The notes beneath the pieces were generated by a model, which saw only the letters and a list, made by a program, of their open reading frames with translations, was not told the DNA's origin and ran no database searches. The translations under genes and the position numbers were made by a program. From assembly GCA_014549065.1 (NCBI GenBank), contig JACDOX010000062.1:248001-312000 (forward strand): 64,000 nt of DNA, given 5' to 3'. The DNA is from Cardinalis cardinalis (Eukaryota; Chordata; Aves; Passeriformes; Cardinalidae). Positions 48,136 to 62,273 of this stretch are shown here, piece after piece. Every line of letters starts with the position of its first letter. The first letter of the stretch is position 1.

Positions 48136-51100
48136 ACCCTTTCTAATTCCACAGTTGGCACCAAGATTTTCCCAAATGAAAAAAAAAAAAGGAGCTGCAT
48201 CCTTGTGTAGCATGGCCTGCAGAGTGAGAAGTCATAGGAGAATGATGAGAGGCTCAGAGGCACTTTGCAGCTTGGCTAACACCTCAGNAGAATCAGTGAA
48301 AGACAAGCTGCACTGAGTACCACATTCCAAACCACCTCCTGAACGACCTTCCAGGAAAAGTGTAGAAGTGAATGTTTTTGCACAGGCACCACCAATATTG
48401 TGTAGAAATTTCCACATCCCGTAGCTTATTCTAATTCCCTAACAAATTTGGTTCTGCAACTGTCCAATCCNGCATCACTCCTGCCAAATAAAAACCCACA
48501 TTTGCATTCCTGATTTTAAACAGCCTTAGAACTTTGTGTATCCAGGAAGACAAAAGTAAAGACTTGGATGGTGCAAAGACAAGATCTTTTGCATCTTTCA
48601 TCACTGCCAATCAGTCACATCCAGCAAAAAGAGGAAGTCTCAAATCCATCATTGCTTTTCAAAGAGGTTTGTTTCCTTTCCCAGTTTTTNGAGTTTCACA
48701 GGGCTTTGAAAAACCAAAGCCATGCTTTGAGTTCCCATGCTGTCCACAGGAATTGAAAAGCCTGAAACACAACACCAGATGCTTAATATTCCAGGACATT
48801 TGGTTTGTGGGATGTATTACAGGCCAGCTGCACTGTTTTTCAGCATCTTGTCTCACCTTTTTGCTTCATTTCACATAGTACTTCACTAGGCACTACATCA
48901 GCTTTTTTCTCCTTTTCTTCTTTTGCAGTTTGGAAAACTGAGATAAAGCTAATTCGGAACATGCTCAGCTACCAGGATTGACTTTATTAAGGTTCATGTA
49001 GACAACTTGCAACTACTGCTATTGTTATAAGTTATTTTTTTCTACTTTGCTTTTTACTGCAATATTGCAATTACTTTACCGTAAAACCAGCTACTAGATT
49101 AATATACCAGAGCAAGACTACACCAATTTTTACAAAATTAATAATTGTTGGACTTGGTGCAATATCTGGCCTCTGGGGAATACTGTTGTTATATTTTTGC
49201 TATNAAGACCATAGTCTGATAAATGTTCCTTCCTCATCCCTCCCAAAACATAAGTTTATGTTTTGATTATTGTGACTGGTTCTCATCAGCACAATAAGTT
49301 TCCCCTCCAAAATAATAATTCATTGAAACTAAAAGTTAACTAATACTTGCAAAAGCCCACNATTTCTAATTTCAAAATAGTAAAAATTCAGTTCAGTATG
49401 CAAAATAGATTCACGCACACATATTCCTGGAAGACTCTTTTATTCCTCCCATTTCTCCAATTTCTGTATATAACAAGTAGAATCTGAAATAGGACTAGAG
49501 CAAAACCACTTTGAGTGTACTTTAATACCTCTCAAAGAAATTTTGTCAGACACAACTTGTTAGTCAGTGTTCTCTCCTTGCAAATCAGTAATAGAGTTGG
49601 CAGTATTCAAAGCACAAAAGAGGGAAAATTGGCTTTCTTGGCAAAAATATGCATCTGAGTCAGCCCTCAGCACTTCTTTTCAAGACAATGCTCCTTTGCT
49701 TCAAGTACTGTATTCTGCCACTTCGAGAGCAGTGGCACTCTGCTCAACCCATCTCCTGCCATAGCAAGTATTCAACTCTCACAGCTTCATTAGAAAAATA
49801 TTTTCTTTTATTCATTTTAGAAAATTACTAACTTTCTTCTTCTGGATTTAGATATATTTTTGTCACAAATGCTCATTTTTAGACTACATGCTAAGCTTAA
49901 TGATTTTGATTTCCTCATTTTCATGTTAGAGTCTGCTTCTCAGTTTCTAGAACAGGGTGGCTGTGTGAACCTTGTTGACTCCAAGTAAACCTCATTTGCC
50001 TCTGAAAAGCAGGAAAGGTGAGCTGGACCCTTCATCCATCACTAATTAATTCTAGAAAGCTGTTAAATAGCTAGATTGTAATATTTCATTCAGACACAAT
50101 TTAATCTTTGCATTTCTCATTAGAAAGCATTCTCTATTCCTTTACCCTTCAAAGACATTTGTCACTGATTTTGAAGTTTTTCATACTTCTGAATATAATC
50201 ACTCTCTTTGGCAACTATTCCATTGTTATTTCACTGNTTTGAACCTACTGACTTGTTGTTCAGCCACCTTTTCTGACCCAGGTTAAGCAGTCTAATTTTT
50301 TCCTATATCTGCCAAGACTTAAGCAGGTAATTGAAGAAAGCGTATTTCAAACATAGTGGATACCCTCTGCTTCTTCCCCTTGTTTTGAATTCCATTCCTA
50401 GACATGGTCTTATATTTCTCATCCATTCTCCCCACCTCAAGAGATGTTGTGGTTAAGTTGTAGAGAGAATTGGCAGAGAATTTCAGGAGGTAGCCTGGCA
50501 CAGGTCAGGGACACCACAATGTGTGTACACAAGTTCCCTCCAGGAAAGTTCTGTGTGCCTTTGTAAGACACAAGTCACTTCTAACTTNCATTTCTATTGC
50601 TTGGGTTAAAAACATTACCTTCCTTTTCCTTGCAAGGTCATANTACTTTAAGCAGCTGTGATTTTGATCTAAAAGCTGTAATAATTTCTTCTTGCTGAGA
50701 NTCCAAAGACACACAGGCAGTTAATTTGGGTGACAAATTCAGATGGTGCAGATTTCAGATTCTATANATCTTGTCTGCAGTTTCCCTCGTTCTGGTTCAA
50801 TAGTAGTTCACATGAGATTTCAGGTTTGTTACAATTTATGTTTCACTGTATTCCTCCTATGGACCCTGCAAGCTCTGCCAACCCCAAGAATTTCTGTTAA
50901 TGAGACCGACAATTCATCTGCCATCCCATCCCCCTCAGTCCTTTAGCTTCCTAACTTCAAATAAAAATGAAAATTATTCCTAAGCATTCTGCTTGNCAGA
51001 AAGTGGGGGTTTGAGAGATATGAGAACATACCAAGGCTTTTTTACAAAACAGTAAGCCTTTCCATCTAACATTTTGCAGGATTTTCTCTCTCACCTCTAA

Positions 51101-54100
51101 AAAGGTCACGATTGCCAAGGAACCTAATTTTTTCCACTGAATCTTTGTGTCCTCAAAGAAAAAAACAACTCTACAGTTATAGTTTTAATTGCTAATCTTC
51201 ACAACATGTTATACAGACAAAAACAAGGACTTAATCTTGAAAGGAACCACTAAATTCCTATCAGTGCCAATGGCAGAAGATCAAGGTTAAAGGCCCAGAC
51301 TCAACAATCATTATAAACTCAGCTGTCCAGTGGAATCCACACTGAGACAAGACAGGTGCTTAGCTTTCTGGGTTCCTTTCTGAGAAAGGAACAGCATTCC
51401 TAAACTAGAAACATACTTTATCTTGCACTTACATATTAAACACTGGGGAAAGGGCAGGGAACACCATAGCTTACAGTTAGGTGCCTATATCCAGGTCTCT
51501 GCAGACAAAAAAAAAAAAAAAANCAAGAATGCCACCAAAGCGTGATCAGTAGATTAACAGCCTGACCACCAGGTGCACCATCATGTTCAATTGTAAGAAT
51601 ACTTAATTCAAAACAGGCTCTTCAGCCTAACCAATAGGAATTTCATTTCCTAGAAAGGAAATCAAAACATCCTGGTTTAAAAACAGGTTAAGTGGTAGGT
51701 TTTCTACCCAGTTATACCATTTTTTCTGCATGCAAAGCACCTAACAACTGTATCTTCCAGGCCTTGATGGTTCTGGGGCTAAAAGTTTTGATACACTAAA
51801 TGAGTTGCCCNTTGCCTACCTTGATTTCCAATCAGCCCAATTGAGCTGCCTGTGTCATCCTGAATGGGATGAAGCCATTTCTTTCCACCTTAGTCTTCCT
51901 CACCAGACANAGGTTGTTCAGAAGAAAAGTAGATCTCTCTCATAACAAACCTACAAAATGACATACATAATTACTCATTCTGACATATCAGTGGGTATCC
52001 ATTCTTTCATTAACTAGTAGCATTGCTAAAAAATATGTACTGAATATGCACCATTAACAAGGTGGAAAAACTGTCCTTTGCATAATTTTTGAAGCACATC
52101 AACATTGTTTTTTCCCATTCAACCTTGACCTGAGTTAAAACTTGTTAGTTGTCATGGCAATAGAAGCATTCAGGTGGTAGGAAAGAGAAATTAGCAGATT
52201 CCAGCTGAAACTGCTCTGGTAGGGTGTATTCTCAGGAAGATTTATATACCAGGCAAAGATTGATAGTATTTACACATTGATGTAGTTGAATGTTTTGAAA
52301 AATCAGTCAGTATGATAAATGTGAGTTTCTTATTATCTGCTATAATTTTATCCAGCTGTCTTTTGCCAGAACACACCACTGACTGACTAAACATCTTTTT
52401 TTNAAGTTATTCTGGTAAAATAAATAGAAAGGAAATTAAGTATGAGGTTTTTTTAAAAAAAAAGTCATTGCAAAAAAATACCAACAGAAAAATTGTCTTG
52501 TGTAGCTAATTTTGCATTACTTTNTATGTATCAGAGAGTAAAACGTACTTTTTACAAGCAAAGCGGAGCAATACTGCTACTTCAGAAAGTCTTTGGAGCT
52601 TTTAATAAAGCCAGCTTGAGCTATAAAAGTTGGGATAACCTGCACCTGGCCTTTATGTTCAGAGCATTTAATTTTAAAAAATCCATGTGGGATCATATGC
52701 CAGTAGCCATTTTCTGGCTTGGGAGATAAACATTAACTTTTATTTAGAAATTTCACTGCTTAAGTTTTCATTTTCACTGATATAAAACAATTAGAAGTAA
52801 GCTGATTTAGGTTTGGGTGATTTTTTGGGGGGAAAGGGTGTTGTTATTGCTTTGGGTGGATTTTATGTGTGTGAGAACAGGAAAACAAGAAAAATTGAGC
52901 TCTTTGCAATGAAGTCTTCAGAAAAAGTCCTCAAGGCAAGCTCAACTACACCTAAGCAGTTCTCAACAGATACCTGTCTACTCTATTCTTCACCATCCCC
53001 ACTGATGGGGACTACACAGCCCTCCTAGGAAATGCCCTGCAGTTATAACAATCCTTATAGCTGGGAAACTAATCTTAACATCTAAAAATCTAAAATTTTC
53101 ATGCTGTAGTTGCCATCCNTTTCCCTTACACACAATGAATANGGAGATCGATGTGGTCCCTTCCACTTTAACATTTGAAGANTGTTACTATGTCTGTTCT
53201 CAGCGAGGTTCCATTAAAAAAAACCCAAAAACTAAATTTATCTCAGGTCATGCATTAATGCCACCCACTAAGTCACCTTGGATAACTCCANTGCTCTTTC
53301 CTGGCTCAGCTGTGAAGGGAAGTACATAAAACCAGGTAAGTTAAAAGCAAGGGCTCTCACAAGAGGGACAAGACAGGAGCCATCTCATGGCTTGCGTGAG
53401 TCAGCTGACAGGAAATAATTCTGATATTTTCAGTACAGCAGCTATATATTAGCTTGTCTAAACAAAACAGCCTGAGGCTGTTTGTCAAGGATCTTGTCTT
53501 GTAACCTTCCCCTTCCTACTTCCCTTCTTCAAAGTAAATTTCTCATCCTTAAATTGCAGTCTGGTACACACACCTGGAATAATATTGAAACTTCTGTTAA
53601 GCTTATGTTAAAAATAGTACAAACTATTCTGTACCCTTTACCCCTTGCTATTTTCCTTCCTCTTCTTAACAGCAGAATGANAGATTCAATGAAAGTGCTG
53701 CTGAGCCAGGCATACCCCACCTTCTACTCTGCAGTTGATTACCAGTATTATAAAAAGCATAATACTTCACATGTAGCTTCACAGAACTGCCCTCCATTTT
53801 TTAGGTTTGGGGGTTTTGATGGGGTTTTTTCAATTTCTTACTTGTCCACACTATTTTGAATTCTAATCTTGTCCTGTAATTTGCTTGCAGTCCTTCCCAG
53901 TTTGGAGTCAAGCAGTGAATGCTNTATAAAGGGCTCAGCAATTACACTTCCCATGCAGCGCTCAATTCTGCATATCTGGCACAACAGGGTTTGCAGACTC
54001 ATCTTGCTGCCATTGGATATGGCTCTAATTATATTATGAAACAGGTAGAATCAAAAGCCAAATAATTTAATAATCATGAAAATAACACTGCCTTCTATTT

Positions 54101-54310
54101 CCAAAGGGAGTAGCATGGTCACTCTTGAGAACAGGCTGCTCATAGGGAAAACACAGAGTGCATTTTTTGCTTTGAAAGAGGGCATTTAATTCTCTGACCT
54201 TCATGAGCAAGCCCAGCAATAGCATTCTGTGATTTTTTTCTCTTTGTTTTATAGTAGTTGCTCTTATTTCCAGTGTCATTGGAATACTTGGAAAAAAAAT
54301 TATCTAAGGC

Positions 54311-54381
54311 AGCTGGAGTAGATGATCATTGTATGTCCCTTGCAACTGAAATAGCCTGTTCTATTCTATCTATTCTACTCT
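54311..54381 (+). mobile_element. CR1 LINE terminal fragment with (TATTC)n tail
   Basis: AGCTGGAGTAGATGATCATT, then GTATGTCCCTTGCAACTGAA, then a CTATTCTATCTATTCTACTC tail match the last part of a CR1 3' UTR and its short microsatellite end. About 70 bp is kept. Some LTR elements of passerines carry similar ends, so the family is probable rather than certain. Confidence 0.7.
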
Positions 54382-57300
54382 GCATCTGCACAATCAATCA
54401 CATGTTACTGTTCCTTCAGGGAATGTTACCTTATACTTCATCTTTCTGTATTTTTATGCCATCTTAATGGGTGGCCTGGTATTAGTTTAGAACTGGTTAC
54501 TGTTGCATTTTGAAAATTGCAAATTTTATATTATTGACCTAAAAATTCTGTATCAGACTTCTGGAATAGTATGTGGAGGTAAGGGGTACCACACATGAAT
54601 TGTATCACAACATTACAAAAAAATTGTAATGTCTCCTGGGACAAGGAAAAAGGAGGAAAAGTCACATGAAAGATTCCCAAAGCAAGTGAAGGAAATTAAT
54701 CCCTACTAGGCCATCATTCTCCTTCACATTTTAGAGAAAAAAAATCGTGATTATTGGTGAATACTTCTGTATATTTTGAACACTGGTTTTGAAGCACTGG
54801 AGAAAAATAATGTAAGCTGACTCCTCAATTCCCTGCCTGTGATGGCTTAAGGGCAAAACCAAGGTTCTGTGTAAAAGAAAGAAAGGCATTGAAANTGACA
54901 ATAAAGCACAGATACAGGAATATCCTCACAGATGTTAATACAATAATAATACAATATTAACACAATATTTTCACTCAAATTGTCCCTGCCTTTCCCCCTG
55001 AGGGTAGAATTCAGACACTGTAAAATTCTACCACCATAGGAACCTCAGGAAAACTGCCCCATTTCATTTGCCTGGTATCATACTAGTTCAGAGTGCAAAC
55101 AGGCTGAAACTCTGGGAGCACCTTCAAGGCTAAACCATTTTAAAGAAGGCATTGCTTTAAAATCAGGGAAATGAAATTAAAATCTGTATTCCTTCCATTG
55201 CTATTGAGTCATAGTTCTCAGAAATATCTTTTTTAAAACCAAAACAAAGCAGCTAAGGCAGATATGTTGATGTGTTTCCAAAGGCAGTAATATGAGCTAA
55301 GTATACAACCACACATGAATTGCATAGGTATCAATTAACTATTGCAACTTCACATGTTTCAATCCATTAATAGGAACAACNTTACCAACCTTCTGTTCTT
55401 TGTTATATGGATTTTTGCTTCCTTTCTTAATCATTCTTCCCAAGCCTCCTGCTTATCACTACTCTTTGGATATTTTTAGCTACTTTGCTCAACCCTGAGC
55501 AGAGTTAACATAGCTCCTAGGTACACNTGCAGACAGTGCTGTGGAGAACACTTACAACTCTGTATTTAAATGTTTGCTTTCATTGTTCTTGTGACTACAC
55601 TGAAAACACATTGCTTTTTAACTACAATATCATGGGCTTGGAATGAAGAGGAGTACAGAACCTGGTCTCAAAATTCCAGTTCCTCTCTACATTCATTTTT
55701 ATGTTTCCTTAATATANGTTCATTTTTTCATTTACCTGTTTTTACCATGGTAAATTCTCAGTACAGGCAAGCTCATTTCTCTCCCACTGCAGAAAGACAT
55801 TAAGGACTAGTTATATTTCAGTTTGCTCAAAAGGTATTAATGAACATTCACTCTAAGCATTTTTAGCCAGTTTATGATGTTTACTCCAGTCCAGTGTCTT
55901 TTTCCTAGGGCTCATTAGATTTTGAAGAATAATGTCTAATTGCTGAATATAATGTATTTTTTTACAACACTGAGAAATGTATGGGTTATTGTATTCATGT
56001 CAAGCAGGCAATTCATTAATATGTCACTTGAAGTATCCACCATCCTCATTTACTATTTCAGGGGTCTAATCNACGTGCATTTCCTTGCCAATGGCTGAAC
56101 TGTTAANTGCAACATCAGCAAGGCTACAAGATTTATAGTTGGCCTATTCTAGAACAGCCTCATTTAGGGATGAATCTACAACAGTGACTGAAGAATTAAT
56201 TAGAATGATTGTGCAACTTANCCAACATTCTTCAAGACAGGGCAAAATAATCAGAAGATATTTTTTATTTTTCAAAACTACTGCAGCTAGAACACGATCA
56301 ATAACAGCACATCCATTCTCAGGTGACAGTCATGCATTCTACAAACACATCTCATGTGCAACATCAGCAAAGCCTGTCAAGTGTTGGAAGCCACGTTTAT
56401 GTCTCAGAATGTGTATTTCACTGTTGGAAATACTTTCAGAGCAGGCTGAGCAGCTATAAGCATTAATTACACACACACATGCACACCCATACAGTTTCTT
56501 TCTGCAGCACTGTCATGATGCTGCCACATACTGCTGTCCTTAGGATCACTTCTGTTCAAAGTTATAGGATATGAATTAATTTTTTTTANCTGATTTCAGC
56601 CTCTGATGGTCTGNTTGCAAACTTCTCTTTGACTTTTTTTCCAGTTTCCCTTTTCTATCTGAACCTAATGCAAATAGGAAATTTGCAGTAATTTAACAAA
56701 ATTATGTGCATTATTAATATTTTAAAGTTTTTTAAAAAATTTCCTTCAGCATGGGGTTGATCAGATGGTTGTATGGTTGTACAATATGCTTCTCTTGAAC
56801 TTCCTGTTATAGAGCTTAGTGGCCTAAGGGTAACTAAAAGCCAAAGCCTGCAGGGAGAGGTGAAGATTGACTGTAGCAACTCACCTAGCTGGAAATGTCA
56901 CAGGAGTTTTCACACCTGCCACTGGAACACATGAAGGAACTCTCATCTGTTGAAGGTTTATTANTCAAAATAAACCCTTCAGATGTTTCACCTGTGAAAT
57001 GACATTGTGATTCCTTACAAACCTTGCCTAAAAAGTATTTATCAGAGAAGACAGAACTGTCTTTTTCATTTCCCTTACTAGCTGGAAGGTCTATGTGATG
57101 ATAAGCCACNTAAGAGAGCAGAATGGAAGGTACAGTAAGGCTTGGATAACAACAGATAAATTGGAGAACTCTCCTTTCAGTTACCTTATCACAGATTGTC
57201 CACTACAGNGCTTTTCTCTTTCTCTTCCGGACATACCTACCACTAAAACACATACATTATAATAATTTAGCTTTACAAGGAGATGGTGAATGATCACTAA

Positions 57301-59590
57301 ATGACCAGTAGCCTTTATACTTTTGTACTTAAGNTTCAAAAACCCCTCCCATTATTTCCTAAAATGTAGAATGATTCTTTAAAATNTCAAGTAAATGTGG
57401 ACAAAATACTCGACCCAGAAGGCAAGACTTTGCTCTCCACTATAAGACTTTTCAATAAAGAGACAAAGGTTTCCTAAGAAGGCAAGAANCCTTGCTTGAG
57501 AAGGCAAGAAGTCAGCTAACCCTTGTGAGAATGAGGGGGGTCTTGAATCAAACTAAGATGATAAATTCTGCCACAAACAAATTATTACTCATCAGAGTTC
57601 TGTCATTACAAGGAAAATGGTGATTTTCTTAGTTTCCATTCTCCTTCTGCTTCTCAAATTTCTTCATAACATCCAATTATTTTGTACACCCTGAGATCTT
57701 AAGCACTTTGCCTCCAGCTTGTGAGCCAAATATTGTTTTTTACAGGTTTACCCCACTTTAAGCCATTTGTGTTAAGTAGCATGAGAAAAGTATACTAAGC
57801 TAGGGAATCACAAAAGGTTTTTCTTTTGTTTTGAGTGTTTGTTTGGAGTTCCCATCCCCTCTCCCTCAGAAAAATTCTATAATCTATTTTCTTGCCTCTG
57901 CAGAAGCCACTCTTGTTAACATTCCAATGNTCTCACAAAAGGAAGCCTCTTTGTTCTCCTTCACTGCCTGGTGACTTCCATCACATCTGTGCAAAGTGCA
58001 GGTTCTGTCTTCTCAGTCCACTACTCTACAGGATCACCCCACTCTTGCAGACATATCTATCTAAGATTTTTGCTCCTTAGGAGGGCATAAGGAGCAAAAA
58101 TTTTAGGATTATTTTTCACATTAACCCTGTACATGCTGACATGAGAACTCNGTAAAATGGAGAGATAAATATAATTTGGTTTTGCGCTTTTGACACGGCA
58201 AATGCAATTTTATGGACTTTTTAGTCTCAAANACTGATATTAACAGTATTTCAGTTCAATGTATCTTTCCCTTTNAACACAATCTCTGGAAAGTATTGTA
58301 TTACTAATGTAATGAGTAATTTCNTCTGATTTGACATAATGAAATAAATATCAAAACAAATGTATAGTCTTGCAGAAGCCCTTCTATTAAAACTAAATAT
58401 CAGTGGAAATGCAATACGGCGAAGAGAAATGCCCAGCAAATTATAATTTCCATAAGCTTTGTTAAATCTCTAAGCCAAATTACTTATTTTATGGAGAGCA
58501 GAGAAATGGGCCTTGTGCAAATTCCTGATATCATTCGGGTCTCTCTTCTTCAGGAGCAAAGTTATAATTGTGTCATCATGACTCAGTGGAAATCTGTTTT
58601 CTCTAATATTGCCTTCAGTCCCTTGAAGTAAAACCTTGTGAAAACCTCTAAGGACAATGTTTCAGTAATGCAAAAGTTCATCATTTCCTGAGAATGTTCT
58701 TTTTATAACCCCATGGAGCTGGGGTCTAAGAGATGCTGCTAGCTCTTGAATACATAACACTAATCTATCTGTTAATCCATAAATAGATACACAGATCAAC
58801 AGTTTAACTCACAGTTCACTAAGTGAGTAAGGAAATGATTAGATTTAATACAATTTATTTTAACTCTCCTAGATATTCATGTATGTTAAGACTGAAATTT
58901 ACTTTTGTGAGAGCCCACATGTTTTATAATTATTATCTTAAGTATGAAAATTATGAGAAAATGTACCTCATACCAGCTGATCACTACCTTAAAAGTCTTA
59001 GTCATTTAACATAACTACCCAATGGTGCATTTTAATTTTGGCATTCTGGAATTGTGTTGAAAATGTTCCTTGGTTAAAAAAAAAAAAGCCAAAACCCCCA
59101 AGGCATTTAGTTAATTTGCTATGTGGCTTTTAGTACTCAGTAAAGTTTCTTTTCTAGACCAAAGCATTTTACTATTGCAATAAAATATTTAACACTTGAT
59201 ACCAACTTTCCTCTCCCCAGGGGTANATTTTTATATTTTCAAAATATCTTTACTTTCTTAGCCAAAAAAAGAGAGCCAATAATACATTTCTAACTAATAG
59301 TATGATTCCAAACCTATCAAACTTTCTTTTTCTCCACAAGCATTCTATTTTCTCTCACAAATTAAAGGAGAGAAATGTCAGAGAGAGATAAAATCAAAAA
59401 AAGACATCGTGACTTTGTTATGATATCATTGTTGACGACAAACATGTAGGCTGATCTGCTAGAAAGAAAAATACAGCCAAATGATGCCAGAGGTACCCGA
59501 TAAGAACAGGGCTGAGTGTACAGACTTTCACCAGCAGCAAGGCGCCCCAGCCCAAAGCCTTGCTATCCCACAGTCACACACACAATGAGG
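54382..59590. other. Intergenic, no gene seen
   Basis: AT-rich, with a short (AC)n run near 56470 and the long hairpin at 58060-58107. The three short AAGGCAAGA repeats near 57416-57510 are too few to be a real array. Confidence 0.75.
58060..58107. repeat. Long hairpin: 20-bp stem, 8-nt loop
   Basis: TCTAAGATTTTTGCTCCTTA (58060-58079) pairs with TAAGGAGCAAAAATTTTAGG (58088-58107). The inner 14 pairs are perfect, and the outer six include two G-T wobbles. The loop is GGAGGGCA. It is the longest inverted repeat I noticed in the window. Confidence 0.85.
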
Positions 59591-59745
59591 AGGGTTGGGA
59601 GGCACCACTGGAGTCTGGTCCCACCTTCCTGCTCAGGAAGGTCCCCTAGAGCTCATTACTCTGGGTTGTGTCCAGATGGGTTTGAATTTCTCCAGNGGAG
59701 ATTCCACAACCTCAAATATGTAACGTTCTGCCAGAGAATTGGTGA
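59591..59745 (-). mobile_element. CR1 LINE fragment
   Basis: In antisense it follows CR1 order: CCTGCTCAGGAAGGTCCCCT, AGAGCTCATTACTCTGGGTT, GTGTCCAGATGGGTTTGAAT, TCTCCAG then GGAGATTCCACAACCTC. About 150 bp is kept, diverging after 59715. It corresponds to a 3'-proximal piece of the element. Confidence 0.82.
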
Positions 59746-60392
59746 CTTCTCGTATTTTAAAGACTTGGTAGAAACAGAAAGGAAGAAGCAGGTCTTTTTG
59801 TAGAATGCTTCTTAAGCTAAAGTTTTCAGTTTTAATCAGCTCAAAAAGGGAAGCCAAGCACAGAAGAATCAAGCAAAATGGAGATATTTAAGAAATCATG
59901 CTGCTAGAACCCATGACAGACATGGTCAGACTCTTCTACGTAACCACAGAATACAAACAAGGTTAAAGAGTAGATCCTCTCCTTAAAGGATGGATGGTAA
60001 ATTAAGTGCATCTACTTAATACATTTGTAAAATGACAGCTTTCTGATAATGAATACAAAGTAAATAACAGAAACACTCATTTTGCTAAAGGATCAACTTT
60101 CAGAAAAGACACACAAAGACATGCATTCCCTCCCAAGTAAGCATCTAAAGCACAGCGATAATCTAGCTCTAACAGGCTGTGTCACATTTTTCTATTTTCT
60201 CACATTGTAAGGTTTATTAAGATTTCAGCAATAAGTATCTTTTCNTGCCTAATGGGACATAAAATTGTATTACTTATGTATATCTTTCACAAAATATTTG
60301 TAGTACACTAGTTGTTTGTAATTCATTTTTAACAAAGTTCCTTTAAAATCAAATTGGTTTTTTTTCTGGAAGTGGCTCCTGTAGTTCTCTGA

Positions 60393-60423
60393 AGACCTTT
60401 CTGTCTTCAGGNCAGAAAGGTCT
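60393..60423. repeat. Perfect 11-bp inverted repeat, 9-nt loop
   Basis: AGACCTTTCTG at 60393-60403 is the reverse complement of CAGAAAGGTCT at 60413-60423. One loop base is N. Confidence 0.85.
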
Positions 60424-62167
60424 GGTGCCAGCTGGCTTTGTGCTGGGTCCATGCATAGCTTGGCACTTGCCTTTATATGACAAATGAAGGTTAATGCCCC
60501 AACCTTCTGACTCAGGCTCAGGAGAGGCACTGATCATGAGGCAATTTCAGGGCACACAGGCATTTTGAAAAAAAAAGGAGGTTTTGGTTGAGGTTTTTTT
60601 AATAAACTCTCAGCCTTATTGTGGTGNGACTGAGTTACATTTCTGGAGACAAGCAGCGCTATCCATTCAGTTTGTTCAATATCTGTCAAAAGCCAAGATA
60701 ACCACACACATGAGCTCCTTCAGCAAACAGAAGCTCCCTAAGAAAGCACTGTTTCTGCTCTCTAGGTTTAACACCCAGCACAGAAAGAATAGAATCAAAA
60801 TCCCCAGAAACATCAACATTTTGATTACTTTTCCAGCAAGATGCAAGAAGATTCTTCTGCCATAAATTATCACACATTGGATTTTTCATCTGCAGGCTGA
60901 AGTTAAGGTGTTACCAGGTACTGTACTTTTTTTTTTAATGTCATTATTCTCAAGCTCTTCCTTTTTAATGTTGACCCTTTATAACAAAGTACTCACATGC
61001 CTAGAAATGCCTAACTTCATCCATTCTAGCATCACATTTGTCTTTATCATAAATATCTTTCTGGCTAATTATTCCCCTAAAGTTTCTAGTTTTATACCTT
61101 CCTCTCATCTTTTTTTCCCCTCATTGTCTTTTTAAGTAGAGGTGTGTTTGCATCCCCATTTCCTGAGAGCTATGAGCATGTCTGTGGACAGCTGCCACAG
61201 CTGAGGGGTTGAGGTGGACTTGCATGAGCATTTGTCTGTGACTTGTTACTTGTAGGTAATAATTTGGAAACACGGCTTGCAATCTAACTGTTCCATTTTC
61301 TTTTAAAGCTAACAGAATATTATCTACCTCTTTTATTTATAACCTCTTCATTATAATCCTGCTCTTCCAAGCCAGGCAGTTACATCAAACACATGACACT
61401 GCTATGGATTGAGCAGCTATTCCAGCTTCCCTTACATCCCTGCTTTTTGCTGCCATTGACTTTTTATATAGGCCTTCCCAGTGTACTCTCTTTTAACAGC
61501 AGAAGATAAATCATCCTTTCAAACAAAATCAGGTATCAGAGACTGCAGTCATTCCAAGATGGATTTGCTCTACCTTTATAGCCTGTTCTTTAGCTACAAT
61601 TGCACTTAAGGTCACACTCTGATTTCGCTCTTCCATACAGATTGCTGAAATAATAGATATTTTTACTCATAATATTACTAAGTATCCTAAGATAAAAATC
61701 GAAATTACATTAAGCTGTTTTTATTGTTTGACAAGGGCTGTTAAAATCTCAGAAAAAATAATGCACCCCAAAATGTTTTGAGCACAATAAACTTCTGTAA
61801 AGGATTCAGCAGAAGCATGCAAAGGCCAGGGCAAGCAGGGCACCTACTGTGAGTGTCTATGTAGGGAACACAGGTCACAAAAAANACCAGAACCTCTGGA
61901 TTTTATAGATGGTTCCTGCTGCCACCCAGGAACAAAGGATTCAGGCTCATGGGGACTTTGGAGGAAGGAGGTGGCATGGGCATTAAGGACCCCATATCAT
62001 CTGAGAGACACTCTAAGGAGTGAGACCTGCTCACAGGGAAGAAAGGAGGACCTGGTATCAAATTATCACACAGTGGCTCTGGTTTTATAACACAGGTTGT
62101 ACAAACTGCTATCATCCAACAACTGTCAGCTTTGATTTTTTTCTATAGAGTCATAAATCTATTTTGA

Positions 62168-62273
62168 TCATAATAATATTAATATTATATAATATTGTAT
62201 AAAACATATTATATACATCATTATATAAAATATAATAATTNTGATAATGTTTTATAATATTGATAATCTACTT
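62168..62273. repeat. AT-rich low-complexity tract
   Basis: About 105 bp composed almost wholly of A and T with repeated TAATAT and TATAAT words, such as TAATATTAATATTATATAAT. It is prone to slippage and assembly error and lies just before the N cluster. Confidence 0.8.

Larger units (their letters stand above)
37978..54310. other. Intergenic, no gene seen
   Basis: 16 kb of AT-rich DNA without a recognised transposon. It contains a polypurine tract (40951-40995), the longest open frame in the window (41550-42050, judged non-coding), a T14 run near 43000, a 13-bp tandem repeat (48110-48135) and an A-run near 51507. Confidence 0.7.

Noticed and set aside
57416..57510. Repeated AAGGCAAGA words as a CRISPR-like or satellite array
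   Set aside because: There are only three imperfect copies with irregular spacing, and the genome is a vertebrate one where CRISPR arrays are not expected.
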